From Methylorubrum sp. B1-46 (lineage in GTDB: Bacteria > Pseudomonadota > Alphaproteobacteria > Rhizobiales > Beijerinckiaceae), in the NCBI RefSeq assembly GCF_021117295.1, contig NZ_CP088247.1, positions 1,689,001-1,753,000 on the forward strand: a stretch of 64,000 bases of DNA, read 5' to 3'. The notes beneath the pieces were generated by a model that saw only the letters and a program-made list of their open reading frames with translations, ran no database searches and was not told the origin of the DNA. Each line of letters opens with the position of its first letter. Positions within the stretch are counted from its first letter, which is position 1. The position numbers and the translations under genes were made by a program. Shown here piece by piece: positions 26,481 through 35,999 of this stretch.

Positions 26481-27650
26481 TCAGCCTTCTTGGGCAGCCG
26501 GGACCGCGGCGATGCCGGCGCCCGCGGCCCAGGCGTTGAGATCCTGCTTGCGGATCGCCGCCGCCATCATGTCGGGGAAGAGGTCGGGCGTGCAGGCGAA
26601 GGCGGGCACGCCGAGCGCCGCGAGCCGCGCGGCGAGCCCCCGGTCGTAGGCCGGCGCGCCCTCGTCGGAGAGCGCCAGGAGCGCCACCACCTGCACACCT
26701 GCGCCAACGAGGCGCTGCGCCTGCGCCAGCAGCCCGGCCTCGACTCCGCCCTCGTAGAGATCGGAGATCAGCACAAGCACCGTGTCCTCGGGCCGGGTAA
26801 TGCGCGAGGCGCAGTAGCCGACCGCCCGGTTGATGTCGGTGCCGCCGCCGAGCTGGACCGAGAACAGCACCTCGACCGGATCGTCCATCTCATCCGAGAG
26901 ATCGACCACCTCGGTGTCGAACACCACGAGCCGGGTCGAGACGGCGGGCAGCGAGGCCATCACCGCCCCGAAGATGAATGAGTAGACCACCGAGTTGGCC
27001 ATCGAGCCCGACTGGTCGATGCACAGGATCACGTCTTTGAGCGATCCGCGGCTCTTTCGCCCGTGGCCGAGGCGGGTTTCCGGGATGATGGTGCGGTACT
27101 CCGCCTGATAATGGCGCAGGTTCGCCCGGATGGTGCGGTTCCAGTCGATCTCGGCGTGGCGCGGGCGGCGGTTGATGCTGGCGCGATCGATCGCCCCGGT
27201 CACCGCCTGCCGCAGCGGCTCCTCAAGCCGCTTCATCAGCGCGTCCACCACCTTGCGCACCACGAGGCGGGCTGTCTCCTTGGTGCGCCCGCCGAGCAGG
27301 CCGCGCATGGAGATCAGGGTCGAGACGAGGGAGACGTCGGGCTGGACCGCCTCCAGCATCTCCGGCTCGGTCAGCATCCGCTTGAGGTCGAGCCGCTCGA
27401 AGGCGTCGCGCTGCATCACCTGCACCACAGAGGCCGGAAAGTAGTCGCGGATGTCGCCGAGCCAGCGCGGCACGGAGGGGGCGGAGGCACCGAGGCCCCC
27501 TTTGCGGTCGGAATCGTAGAGGGCGCCCATCGCCCGGTCGAGCCGCCCGTCCCGCTCGCTCAGGCTGCAGCCGGTGCCCTCGGCCGCCCCGCCGCCGAGG
27601 ACGAGGCGCCAACGGCGCAGGCGTTCCGTCTCGCTCACGGCTTCGCTCAT
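26481..27650 (-). CDS. VWA (CoxE-like) domain protein, last gene of five-gene operon
   Basis: A 389-residue cytosolic protein with a C-terminal von Willebrand A domain. The MIDAS is complete: DQSGS (about residue 213), the Thr in GGGTDINRA and the Asp in SDLYEGG. The N-terminal half is helical and Arg-rich. VWA/CoxE proteins usually work with MoxR-type AAA+ ATPases as metal-dependent adaptors, and one is encoded two genes upstream. The ATG at 27650 overlaps the previous stop by four bases. Confidence 0.88.
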   Translation of the reverse strand: MSEAVSETERLRRWRLVLGGGAAEGTGCSLSERDGRLDRAMGALYDSDRKGGLGASAPSVPRWLGDIRDYFPASVVQVMQRDAFERLDLKRMLTEPEMLEAVQPDVSLVSTLISMRGLLGGRTKETARLVVRKVVDALMKRLEEPLRQAVTGAIDRASINRRPRHAEIDWNRTIRANLRHYQAEYRTIIPETRLGHGRKSRGSLKDVILCIDQSGSMANSVVYSFIFGAVMASLPAVSTRLVVFDTEVVDLSDEMDDPVEVLFSVQLGGGTDINRAVGYCASRITRPEDTVLVLISDLYEGGVEAGLLAQAQRLVGAGVQVVALLALSDEGAPAYDRGLAARLAALGVPAFACTPDLFPDMMAAAIRKQDLNAWAAGAGIAAVPAAQEG

Positions 27651-29986
27651 GCGGCGTCTCCGGTGGTTTCGCCCGCGGTTCGGGCCGGCTCGGGGCCGAG
27701 CAGCAGGCGCAGGAGCGGCAGCACCTTGGCCGCGCGCCCCGCGTCGAAGCCGTGAGACCCTTCCGCTGCGCCCGGCGACGCGCCGCCCGGCCGGGCCAGT
27801 GCCTCGCCGACTGTCCGGCGCTCCGCCGGCGCCAGGGTCGCGAAGGTGCGGCGCACCAGCGGCAGCAGCTCGATGAACAGGGCCTCGTCGAGGCCGCAGA
27901 GCCACTCGTCGACCACCGTGAGCAACTCGCGCCCGTGGATCAGCACGGTGCCGCTGTCTTCGAGAAAACCTTCGATCCAGGCGGCGGCCGGCCCTGCGCC
28001 CGAGGCCCGCGAGAGGGCGAGCCGCAGCCGCTCGCCGGCCTCGGTGGCCGTAATGGCGCGGTCATCGAACAGCAGGCGCACGGCGCGGCCGACGACGCGG
28101 CCGTGGACGTGCTCTTGATCGGCCAACGCCCGCAGCGCCTCCCGCCACACCGCCTTCAGCTCCGGCTCCTCGATCAGCGCGACCGCGCCGGAGACGGCGA
28201 CGATGCGCGCCTTGGCGGCGGCCGCCGCGTCGTCGTCGAGGCTCTGGCAGGCGGCGACCAGCCCGGCGGCGGCCCGCGGCACGAGGCCCCGCACCACGGC
28301 GAGGACCGGTTCGGTGTCGGAGGAGCGCACGGAGCCGTAGCGGGCGAGTTCGGCGAGCGCGGGCAGCGCGTCCATCAGGTCGAACACGTCGGCCGAGACT
28401 GCGGCGCGGTCGTTGAGCGCGCGGATCACCTCCGCCGTGGCGTCAGCCAGATCGGCGTCGAGGAGCGTGCCGATCAGGCCGGAAAGGTCGGCGACGCGGG
28501 TCGCCTCGCGAGCCCGCACCCGCACCCGGCCGGCGGCGGCCTCGGCCACCGTGCCGCCCTCGGCGGAGGCCGCCACCAGCTCCACCACCCATTCCGGCTG
28601 CCAAGCGAGGAACCACGCCTCCTTGAAGGTGCCGCGCCCGCGCGCCTCGCGCCGCTCCCCCCACGGGATGCCGATCAGGGTGAGCCGGTTGAGGAAATGG
28701 CTGCGGGCGAGATCCGTTTCTTTCCGCAGGTCGAGGGTGATCTCGCCGGCGGACGCGCCGGGCTTCAGGCGCAGGCGCTTGCACTGGGCCGCGAAATCCG
28801 TCTCGACCGGCGTGCCGGGGCTGTCCGGCGGGGTGGCGCCGAGGCGCTCGCCGATGACGAGCTTGCGCCGGATCAGCCCCATCGGCGCCGGATCGGCGAA
28901 GCAGAGCGTGGCCTGTGCGGCCTCATCGAGATCGTCGAGGGAGGGCCGGGACCGGCCGCGAAACCCCGCCAGCGCCTCGGCGAGCCGGGCCGCCTCGATC
29001 ACCGAGGCCGGCGAGGCGTCGAGATCGTTCTCGCGCAGCAGCGCGGCCGCCCGCGCCAGCCAGCGGGCAGCCACCCGACCCTCGTGGTGCCACAGGGTGT
29101 CGTACCATTCCGGCGAGAGCACCCCGGCGCGGTAGCCGGAGGCGAAGGCCAGCCTCTCGTAGGACCAGGGCGCCCAGGCGGCGGCGACCTTGGTCTTGGG
29201 CAGGTTTTTGAGCGTCGCAGCGTCGGCGGTCGCTTGACCCTTGACGTCGTGGCGGGCGAGCGCCGGCACGTGCCACGCGCCGCAGATCACGGCGATGCGG
29301 TCGAACCCCTCCTTGGCCGCCTTCCGGATCACGCTGCGCATATGCGCCTCGCGCGCCTCCTCGCGGAAGGCGTCGTCGGGGTCGGGCTCGGCGCCCTCGC
29401 GTAGCGCTCCCATCGCCTCGCCGATCGCGGCGAAGACGTCGCCGTCAGCGCCCGCGCGGCTCTCGACCAGGGCGTCCCACCAGCGCTCTCCGTCCGGGTA
29501 ACCGGCGAGCGCGGCGAGTTCGCCGAGCGGGTCGCGCCGGATCGCGGCTTTCGCCGGATCGGGCCCGTGCTCGGACGGCGCTTCGGCCGCCTCGCAAACC
29601 GGCTCCGCATCGATCGGCGCGGCCTCGGGTGAGGTGTTCGGCACGCCGAAACCGTCGGCGAGCTGGTTCGCGTGCGGCAGGTCGATGAAGCGCACATTCG
29701 CGCCGGCCGCGATGCCATGGCGCATCGCTACCCATTCCGGCGAGAACGCCGCGAAAGGGAAGAAGGCGCAGTCGCGGGGCCGGTCGGGCCGATAGACCAG
29801 GAGCGCGACGGGGGGCGCCATGCCCTCCCGCACGGCAAGCGGGATCAGCGCGTCGGCGTCCGGCGGACCCTCGATCAGCAGGCAGTCGGGGGTGAAGGCT
29901 TCGAGTGCCGCCCGGAGCGAGCGGGCCGAGCCGGGGCCGTGGTGGCGGATGCCGAAGAGACGGATGTCGGACATCGTTCGGGTCAC
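27647..29986 (-). CDS. DUF5682-type protein, putative TraB/ChaN-like fold
   Basis: A 779-residue protein. The N-terminal 250 residues carry FGIRHHGPGSARSL (about 11-24), LLIEGPPDADALI, RFIDLPHANQ and AVICGAWHVPALA. This pattern of His, Glu, Asp and GxxH resembles TraB/TIKI/EreA-like hydrolases, though the link is my inference. The rest is mainly helical. It recalls the DUF5682 family found beside MoxR/VWA genes. The start GTG at 29986 overlaps the MoxR stop by four bases; the ATG at 29974 is an alternative. Confidence 0.8.
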   Translation of the reverse strand: MTRTMSDIRLFGIRHHGPGSARSLRAALEAFTPDCLLIEGPPDADALIPLAVREGMAPPVALLVYRPDRPRDCAFFPFAAFSPEWVAMRHGIAAGANVRFIDLPHANQLADGFGVPNTSPEAAPIDAEPVCEAAEAPSEHGPDPAKAAIRRDPLGELAALAGYPDGERWWDALVESRAGADGDVFAAIGEAMGALREGAEPDPDDAFREEAREAHMRSVIRKAAKEGFDRIAVICGAWHVPALARHDVKGQATADAATLKNLPKTKVAAAWAPWSYERLAFASGYRAGVLSPEWYDTLWHHEGRVAARWLARAAALLRENDLDASPASVIEAARLAEALAGFRGRSRPSLDDLDEAAQATLCFADPAPMGLIRRKLVIGERLGATPPDSPGTPVETDFAAQCKRLRLKPGASAGEITLDLRKETDLARSHFLNRLTLIGIPWGERREARGRGTFKEAWFLAWQPEWVVELVAASAEGGTVAEAAAGRVRVRAREATRVADLSGLIGTLLDADLADATAEVIRALNDRAAVSADVFDLMDALPALAELARYGSVRSSDTEPVLAVVRGLVPRAAAGLVAACQSLDDDAAAAAKARIVAVSGAVALIEEPELKAVWREALRALADQEHVHGRVVGRAVRLLFDDRAITATEAGERLRLALSRASGAGPAAAWIEGFLEDSGTVLIHGRELLTVVDEWLCGLDEALFIELLPLVRRTFATLAPAERRTVGEALARPGGASPGAAEGSHGFDAGRAAKVLPLLRLLLGPEPARTAGETTGDAA

Positions 29987-31083
29987 GCGCTCGCGCGGGC
30001 GGCCTTGTAGAAGTCCTTCCAGTCTGCGCGCTCCTTGACCACGGTCTCGAGGTATTCGCGCCAGACGATGGCGTCCTGCACCGGGTCCTTCACCACGGCG
30101 CCGGCGATCCCCGAGACGAGGTCGTGCGCCGAGAGGCGGCCGTCGCCGAAATGCGCCGCGAGCGCCAGCCCGCTGCCGACGACGCTGATCGCCTCCGCCG
30201 TCGAGAGCGTGCCGGAGGGCTGCTTCACCTTGCTCTTGCCGTCCGCCGTGACGCCCTCCCGCAGCTCACGAAAGATCGTGACGACGCGGCGGATCTGCTC
30301 GGCGCCCGGCGGCTCGGCCGGGATCTCGAAGGCGCGGCCGAGCGAGGCGACGCGGGTCTCGACGATGGCGATCTCGGCCTCGATCGTGGCGGGCGGGGGC
30401 AGCACCACGGTGTTGAAGCGGCGCTTCAAGGCGCTCGACAATTCGTTGACGCCGCGATCCCGGTTGTTGGCCGTGGCGATGAGGTTGAAGCCTTTTTGCG
30501 CCGCCACCTCCTCGTTCAGCTCAGGGATCGGCAGGGTCTTTTCCGAGAGGACGGTGATGAAGCTGTCCTGCGTCTCGGAGGGGATGCGGGTCAGCTCCTC
30601 GACGCGGGCGATGCGGCCCTCGTTCATCGCCCGCATGATCGGCGAGGCCACCACCGCCTCGCGGCTCGGGCCCTTGGCCAGCAGCAGCGCGTAGTTCCAG
30701 CCGTAGCGGATCGCCTCCTCGCTGGTGCCGGCGGTGCCCTGCACGATCAGGCGCGAGGTGCCGCAGATCGCCGCCGCCAGATGCTCGCTGACCCAGCTCT
30801 TGGCGGTGCCCGGCACGCCGAGCAGGAGCAGCGCCCGGTCGGTGGCGAGTGTGGCCACCGCGACCTCCATCAGGCGCCGGTCGCCGATATACTTTGGCGT
30901 GACCTCGAAGCCGGAGGCGAGCCGGCCGCCGAGCAGGTAGGTGACGACGGCCTGCGGCGACATCTGCCAGTTCGGCGGGCGCGGCCGGTCGTCGGATTCG
31001 CGCAGCGCCGCGATCTCCTCGGCGAAGGCGTCCTCGGCGGCTTGGCGCAGCTGCGCGGTCTTGACGGCGTGGGTCGATGTCAT
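29983..31083 (-). CDS. MoxR-family AAA+ ATPase
   Basis: A 366-residue ATPase, presumably a hexameric remodelling chaperone. Walker A is GVPGTAKS (about residue 90). The Walker B region reads GRIARVEELTRIP, with Glu where Asp is usual, followed by the sensor-1 segment FNLIATANNRDRG and an arginine-finger-like LKRRFN. It sits at the centre of the five-gene operon with four-base overlaps on both sides. MoxR ATPases typically act on a partner through a VWA protein, here the last gene. Confidence 0.92.
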   Translation of the reverse strand: MTSTHAVKTAQLRQAAEDAFAEEIAALRESDDRPRPPNWQMSPQAVVTYLLGGRLASGFEVTPKYIGDRRLMEVAVATLATDRALLLLGVPGTAKSWVSEHLAAAICGTSRLIVQGTAGTSEEAIRYGWNYALLLAKGPSREAVVASPIMRAMNEGRIARVEELTRIPSETQDSFITVLSEKTLPIPELNEEVAAQKGFNLIATANNRDRGVNELSSALKRRFNTVVLPPPATIEAEIAIVETRVASLGRAFEIPAEPPGAEQIRRVVTIFRELREGVTADGKSKVKQPSGTLSTAEAISVVGSGLALAAHFGDGRLSAHDLVSGIAGAVVKDPVQDAIVWREYLETVVKERADWKDFYKAARASA

Positions 31084-32663
31084 CCTTGGGCCGTTCCCCC
31101 TGTGGTGGTCTCCGGTCGGAAATCGCGCCGGATCGCGGCGCGCAGTTCCAGCACGCCGGTCAATCCCGTGAGCTGCGTGCGCAGGCGATCCGCATCCTCC
31201 TCCGGCAGCCGCGCCAGGATGGCGGCGGCGGAGGCGGCACTGTCGTCGCTCGGCCAGAGCCGGTCGCCGAGGCGGGCGATCACCCAGGGCTTGGCCAGAT
31301 CGCGCCGCAGGGCGTCCGAGCCCCGGGTGACGAAGGCGAGCCAGTCGAGCAGGGTGGCGCTGAAGCTTTCCGAGAAATGCTCGGGGCCCTGGGCCAGCAC
31401 CGCCAGCACCACCTCGATCTTGCGGGCGCGGATCAGCGCGCCGACGCGGGCCTCCCACGCGGCGTCGGGCAGGAGGTCGAGCGCCTCCGCCCACATCCCG
31501 AGAACCTCGTTGGTGCGGCGGACGCCGGTGACCTTGCCCTCGTAGGCCTCGGCGGTGATGTCGGCCATCGCCTCCGCCCAGGCCGGGTCGAGGGTGCGCT
31601 TGGCCGCCGAGAACAGCCCGTGGAAGACCGGGTCGGCCCACTCGCTGCGGAGTGCCAGTTCGATCCAGAGCCGCGGCGGATGCTCGGCGAAGGCGTGCAG
31701 CGGCGCGCGTGCCAGGATCGCCCGCAGCAGGCCGGCACGGGCGCCGCCGCCGCGCCGCTCCCATTGGTTCGCCTCGACGCCGTCGCGGGCCAGTTCCGGG
31801 CTCTCCTCCGGCAGGGTGACGACGAGGCTGTGCGTGGTGCCGCCCAGCAGCTTGCGCTTGCTCTCGACACTCAGTGCGGCGCGAGCGCGCGCTGCCATGC
31901 GCTCGGCATAGCGCGAGTCGGGAAGCCTCGGCAGCAGGTGCTGCGCGGCCAGCCGCACCCCGTTGGCGCGGTCATCGAGGCAGGCCTCGAGGAAGGGTTC
32001 GTCGGCCTGCGACAGGCCGGTCGCCAGGGCGTGGACCAGGGCCTCGCGCGCGTCGGCCTTCTCCTTGCGAAAGACCGGCTCCAAGGCGGCGCGCGCGCCT
32101 TCCGGATCGCGGTCGCGGAGGGCGGTGAAGGCGGCGCGGCGCTCGGCCACCGTGCCCTCGGTCCAATCCGATGCGTCCGCGGTCTCCGCTCCTTGGTCCG
32201 GGGCCTCGCCGCAGGCGCGGGCGAGCCAGTCGAGTTCGGCGCCGATGACGGCGGGGGCGGTCGTCGGCAGGCTGTCGCGCTGCTGCATCAGCACCTGGAA
32301 CAGCCAAGCGGGCGGGCGCGAGCCCGCGGCGGCGGCGAGTTCGAACCATTCCTCGACGCGGCTGCGCGCGCTGTATCCCTCGGTGAGGAGGCCGTAGAGC
32401 CGCGTGGCGGCCGCGGGCGGACATTCGGGCCCGAAGGCCTCGCGCGGTTCGATCGGCGCCAGCGCCTCCGGCCCGAGTTCCGTGCCGGCGAGATGGTGGA
32501 CGCCCTCCGCCGCGAGCCGCGCCAGCAGGGCTGCGCCGGGATCGCTCTCCGCGACAAGTGCGGTCAGCGGACCGGGCGCGGGCGGCGGGGCGCGCTCGGC
32601 CCCGAGAAGCGCGGCGGCGAGCGTCGGCTCCCAGCCGTCGGTGACGCGATCGGCAGCGTCCAT
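31080..32663 (-). CDS. DUF5691-type helical-repeat protein
   Basis: A 527-residue Ala/Leu/Arg-rich protein that reads as a continuous alpha-helical repeat (HEAT-like stretches such as VRLAAQHLLPRLPDSRYAER). No catalytic motif, signal or membrane segment is visible. It resembles the DUF5691 family encoded with MoxR and SWIM genes. Probably a scaffold or substrate adaptor for the ATPase. It overlaps the SWIM gene stop by one base at 32663 and the MoxR start by four. Confidence 0.75.
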   Translation of the reverse strand: MDAADRVTDGWEPTLAAALLGAERAPPPAPGPLTALVAESDPGAALLARLAAEGVHHLAGTELGPEALAPIEPREAFGPECPPAAATRLYGLLTEGYSARSRVEEWFELAAAAGSRPPAWLFQVLMQQRDSLPTTAPAVIGAELDWLARACGEAPDQGAETADASDWTEGTVAERRAAFTALRDRDPEGARAALEPVFRKEKADAREALVHALATGLSQADEPFLEACLDDRANGVRLAAQHLLPRLPDSRYAERMAARARAALSVESKRKLLGGTTHSLVVTLPEESPELARDGVEANQWERRGGGARAGLLRAILARAPLHAFAEHPPRLWIELALRSEWADPVFHGLFSAAKRTLDPAWAEAMADITAEAYEGKVTGVRRTNEVLGMWAEALDLLPDAAWEARVGALIRARKIEVVLAVLAQGPEHFSESFSATLLDWLAFVTRGSDALRRDLAKPWVIARLGDRLWPSDDSAASAAAILARLPEEDADRLRTQLTGLTGVLELRAAIRRDFRPETTTGGTAQG

Positions 32664-34036
32664 CAGGCCACCTGCAGCAGGACCGGCTGCGCACCCTGCG
32701 CCGGCATCGCGTAGAGGCGACCTTGCGCGATGAGAGCGAGCGGATGGAGGCCATAGCCATCGTAGAGGCCGAACAGATCGACCGGCCGGCCCGCCGCCAC
32801 CGCGAGTAGGCTCGGCAGGCGCGGATCGGCCCCGAGCGCGAGGCTGCCGGTCTCGTCGCCTGCCGCGAAGGCCGCCCTTCCCCCGGTTGCAGTCGCGAGA
32901 CGGCCGAGACGCACATTCGCGAGCCGCACCGGCCAGCGCTCCAGCCAGGGGGCGCGTGCCAGCACCTCGGCGAAGGTGTCCCGCGCCGCCGCGACGCTGG
33001 CCGCACCCGGCAGCACGGCTTGCGCCGCGGAGCCGGCGCGGCCCTCGCGGAAGACGGCCCGCAGCGGCGGATCGCCGGGCTGGAAGGCGAGGCTGCCGAA
33101 AAAATCCTGGCCGGCGGCGGGGGCCGGCGGCAGGGGCGAACCGCTGGTTCCGTAATCGATCACCTGGGCCAGGGCGCCGCTCTCACGGCCGACGAGCCAG
33201 ACCGAGCGGGCGGTGAGCCGGTCCTCCTCCTCGACCGCGTGGGCCAGCACCGCCCAGGTGTCGGCCTGGTCCGGCCGGGCCGCCATCTCCTCGGCGGTGA
33301 CGGGGTAGCCGAGCGCGGCGCGCACCCCCGCCGCCTGCTCGGCCGTCAACGCATCGAGGCGGCGCGCGGCCCGCAGCAACAGGGCGAGGCGGCCGAGGCC
33401 GAGGCCGAGCGCGGCTTCCGGCCGGGGCGCGCCGGGCTGGGGCGCGGCGGCGATCAATCCCGGCAGGGCGCGCACGCGCCGAGCGAGGCCGGGGGCCTGC
33501 CCGTCCACGAGGCGGCCGGCCATGCGGTCCCAGAAGGCGTAGGGCTCGCCCCGCGCGGCGGCGAGCCCGCGCCGCATCAGGTCGCGCAGCCACAGATCGA
33601 GTTCATCGAGCGCCGCCGCGACCCGGTCCTCGCGGGCCTGACGGCGCTTGGCCTGCGCCCGCTCGTCGACCGGCTTGGCGGGTTCCTTCGCCCGGGTCTC
33701 GGCCGCGGCGGCGCGGCTGTCGCGTCCCTTCATCCAGGCGGCGGCCCAGTCCGGCGGCTCTGCCTCGGCGATGGCCAAAGCGGCATCGACCAGCATCAGG
33801 CCGAGGGCGTGCTTGCAGGGGAACTTGCGGCTCGGGCAGGTGCATTTCGAGGCCGGGCCGGCGAGATCCGCCACCGTGCGGTAGGGGCTCGCCCCGCTGC
33901 CCTTGATCTCGCCCCAGATGACCGTGCCCGCCCGGCCGAGGCCGACCCATTTCTGCGGTTTCGCCTGATCCTGTCCGGCCTTGCGGCTCGATGCGTCGGG
34001 GGCGAGATCGAGGATCTGGGCAGTCGTCAGGCTCAT
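32663..34036 (-). CDS. SWIM zinc-finger protein, first gene of five-gene operon
   Basis: A 457-residue protein with an N-terminal SWIM finger, CTCPSRKFPCKHALGLML (C-x-C...C-x-H, about residues 64-81), a zinc-binding motif for DNA or protein contact. The domain is followed by a charged helical linker and a helical C-terminal region. It starts at the ATG at 34036 after a 331-base leader and is followed without gaps by the DUF5691-type, MoxR, DUF5682-type and VWA genes. Confidence 0.85.
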   Translation of the reverse strand: MSLTTAQILDLAPDASSRKAGQDQAKPQKWVGLGRAGTVIWGEIKGSGASPYRTVADLAGPASKCTCPSRKFPCKHALGLMLVDAALAIAEAEPPDWAAAWMKGRDSRAAAAETRAKEPAKPVDERAQAKRRQAREDRVAAALDELDLWLRDLMRRGLAAARGEPYAFWDRMAGRLVDGQAPGLARRVRALPGLIAAAPQPGAPRPEAALGLGLGRLALLLRAARRLDALTAEQAAGVRAALGYPVTAEEMAARPDQADTWAVLAHAVEEEDRLTARSVWLVGRESGALAQVIDYGTSGSPLPPAPAAGQDFFGSLAFQPGDPPLRAVFREGRAGSAAQAVLPGAASVAAARDTFAEVLARAPWLERWPVRLANVRLGRLATATGGRAAFAAGDETGSLALGADPRLPSLLAVAAGRPVDLFGLYDGYGLHPLALIAQGRLYAMPAQGAQPVLLQVA

Positions 34037-34367
34037 GCGGCGTGCGGTGTCATGTCCGTCAATCGAATCAGCTAATCAGGCTCAGTCTAGACAAATCAGA
34101 CCGACGGGCAAGTTCGATGCGGAATTCTCTCCTGTTCAAGTACGCCGACAAACGTCTTGCCGACGAATGATTCGCGACTAATCTAAGAATTATTCCAGAA
34201 TGTCCCCGGACAGATCGCCGGCGGCCGCATCGGTGACGGCGTGGCCGGCATAGCTTAGCTGTCCGCCGCGATTGTAAGTCTCCCGGTCATCGGGCGTTTC
34301 TCTTCGAACGCGACGGCACGGCAGGCGCTTTGTGAGCACCCCGAACCGTTTGGATCGTGGTCGGCGT
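34037..34367. other. Leader/promoter region of the SWIM-MoxR-VWA operon
   Basis: No gene seen. It separates the end of zwf from the SWIM gene, both on the minus strand. It is more AT-rich than its surroundings, with three AATCAG copies near 34065-34098 and a candidate promoter at 34084-34111. Confidence 0.5.
34084..34111 (-). promoter_or_regulatory. Candidate sigma-70-type promoter for the SWIM operon
   Basis: On the minus strand TTGCCC (34111-34106) and TAGACT (34089-34084) are separated by 16 bases and lie about 50 bases before the SWIM start. The boxes are imperfect and the call rests on position. Confidence 0.3.
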
Positions 34368-35843
34368 TCAGCCCTGCTCGTCGGTGTTGCGCCATTCCCG
34401 CTCGAAGGGCAGGCGCCAAGCCTGCGGCGCCACGAGCTGGTGGATCGATTTCGGGCCCCAGGAGCCCGGCGCGTAGAGCCGTACCGGCGGGGGCGCCTCG
34501 AGCAGCGGCGTCGAGACCTCCCACAGCCGCTCGATGCCCTCGGCCGTGGTGAAGAGCGTGTGGTCGCCGCGCATGGCGTCGAGGATCAGCCGCTCGTAGG
34601 CCTCCAGCACCTCGCCCATCAGGCCGGTGTCCTTCATGTTGAACTGGAGCGAGAGCTTGTCGAGCCGCATCCCCGGCCCCGGCCGCTTGCCGTAGAACGA
34701 GAGCGACATCTTCGAGGCGTCGGCGAGATCGAAGGTGAGGTGGTCGGGTCCCTGCGCGCCCACACCCGAATTGACCGGGAACATGCTTTTGGGCGGTTCC
34801 CGGAAGGCGATCGAGATGATGCGCTGTCCCTCCGCCATCCGCTTGCCGGTGCGCAGGAAGAACGGCACCCCGGCCCAGCGCCAATTGTCGATGCGGCACT
34901 TGAGGGCGATGAAGGTCTCGGTGTCCGATTGCGGATCGACGCCGGGCTCGGATCGGTAGCCGGCATATTGCCCGCGCACCACCTCGCGCGGGTCGAGCGG
35001 CAGCATAGAGCGGAACACCTTGTTCTTCTCTTCCGAGATCGGGCCGGGTTCGAGCGAGGTCGGCGGCTCCATCGCCATGAAACCGAGGATCTGGAACAGG
35101 TGGGTCACCACCATGTCGCGGTAGGCGCCGGTCGCCTCGTAGAAGGCGGCGCGGGTACCGAGCCCGAGCGTCTCCGGCACGTCGATCTGCACGTGGTCGA
35201 TGAAGGTGCGGTTCCAGATCGGTTCGAACAGGCCGTTGGCGAAGCGGAAGGCCAGGATGTTCTGCGCCGGCTCCTTGCCGAGGAAGTGGTCGATGCGGAA
35301 GATCTGGTCCTCGGAGAAGACTTCGTGCAGCCGTTCGTTGAGCGCCACCGCGCTCTCCAGATCGGTGCCGAACGGCTTCTCCATGACGATGCGCGAGCCC
35401 GCCGCCAGATCCGCCTCGGCGAGCAGGCGCACCACGGTGAGCGCGGCGGCCGGCGGCACGCTGAGATAGTGCAGGCGCTGGCTCTCCTGACCGAGGCTCG
35501 CCTCGGCCCGCCCCACCGCCGCGGCGAGCGCCGCGGCGCCGGCCGAGAGCGGCACGTAGTCGAGCCGCTCGGCGAAAGCCGCCCATTCCCCGTCCTTGGC
35601 CTGCCGGGTGAAGAACCGGTCGATCGCCTTGTGCGCGCGTTCGCGGAACGCCTCGACGCCGATGTCATCGAGCGACACGCCGACGATCCGCAGGTCGGGG
35701 ATGAAGCCGGCGCTGAACAGGTGGAACAGGCCGGGCAGGAGTTTCCGCTGGGCGAGGTCGCCGGTGGCGCCGACGAGGACGACGACCTGCGGATGTTTCG
35801 GGCCGACGCCCGCCCCCAGCCGTGACGCGCGCGATCCTGCCAA
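34368..35843 (-). CDS. zwf: Glucose-6-phosphate 1-dehydrogenase
   Basis: NAD(P)-dependent oxidation of glucose 6-phosphate to the lactone, entry to the pentose-phosphate and Entner-Doudoroff routes. The 491-residue product has VLVGATGDLAQRKLLPGLFH (cofactor binding, about residue 22), MEKPFGTDL and the active-site RIDHFLGKEP. I start at TTG 35843, which has GGGGAGG five bases upstream; no ATG or GTG lies between it and the conserved cofactor motif. The gene is alone here, without pgl or edd. Confidence 0.94.
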   Translation of the reverse strand: MAGSRASRLGAGVGPKHPQVVVLVGATGDLAQRKLLPGLFHLFSAGFIPDLRIVGVSLDDIGVEAFRERAHKAIDRFFTRQAKDGEWAAFAERLDYVPLSAGAAALAAAVGRAEASLGQESQRLHYLSVPPAAALTVVRLLAEADLAAGSRIVMEKPFGTDLESAVALNERLHEVFSEDQIFRIDHFLGKEPAQNILAFRFANGLFEPIWNRTFIDHVQIDVPETLGLGTRAAFYEATGAYRDMVVTHLFQILGFMAMEPPTSLEPGPISEEKNKVFRSMLPLDPREVVRGQYAGYRSEPGVDPQSDTETFIALKCRIDNWRWAGVPFFLRTGKRMAEGQRIISIAFREPPKSMFPVNSGVGAQGPDHLTFDLADASKMSLSFYGKRPGPGMRLDKLSLQFNMKDTGLMGEVLEAYERLILDAMRGDHTLFTTAEGIERLWEVSTPLLEAPPPVRLYAPGSWGPKSIHQLVAPQAWRLPFEREWRNTDEQG

Positions 35844-35999
35844 GCGTGCCTCCCCTTCGGCGCGCCGGATGCGCGCGGTAAGTGAGGTAGGGCCTGCGCG
35901 ATTCGTGCCAAGCTTGTGCGGGCGATCCCGCGCTTGTCCGTGCCGGCCAGGCGCGGTGACGCATCGCGCGCCCGGCCGGCCCGCCCCATTTCCAGGGCC

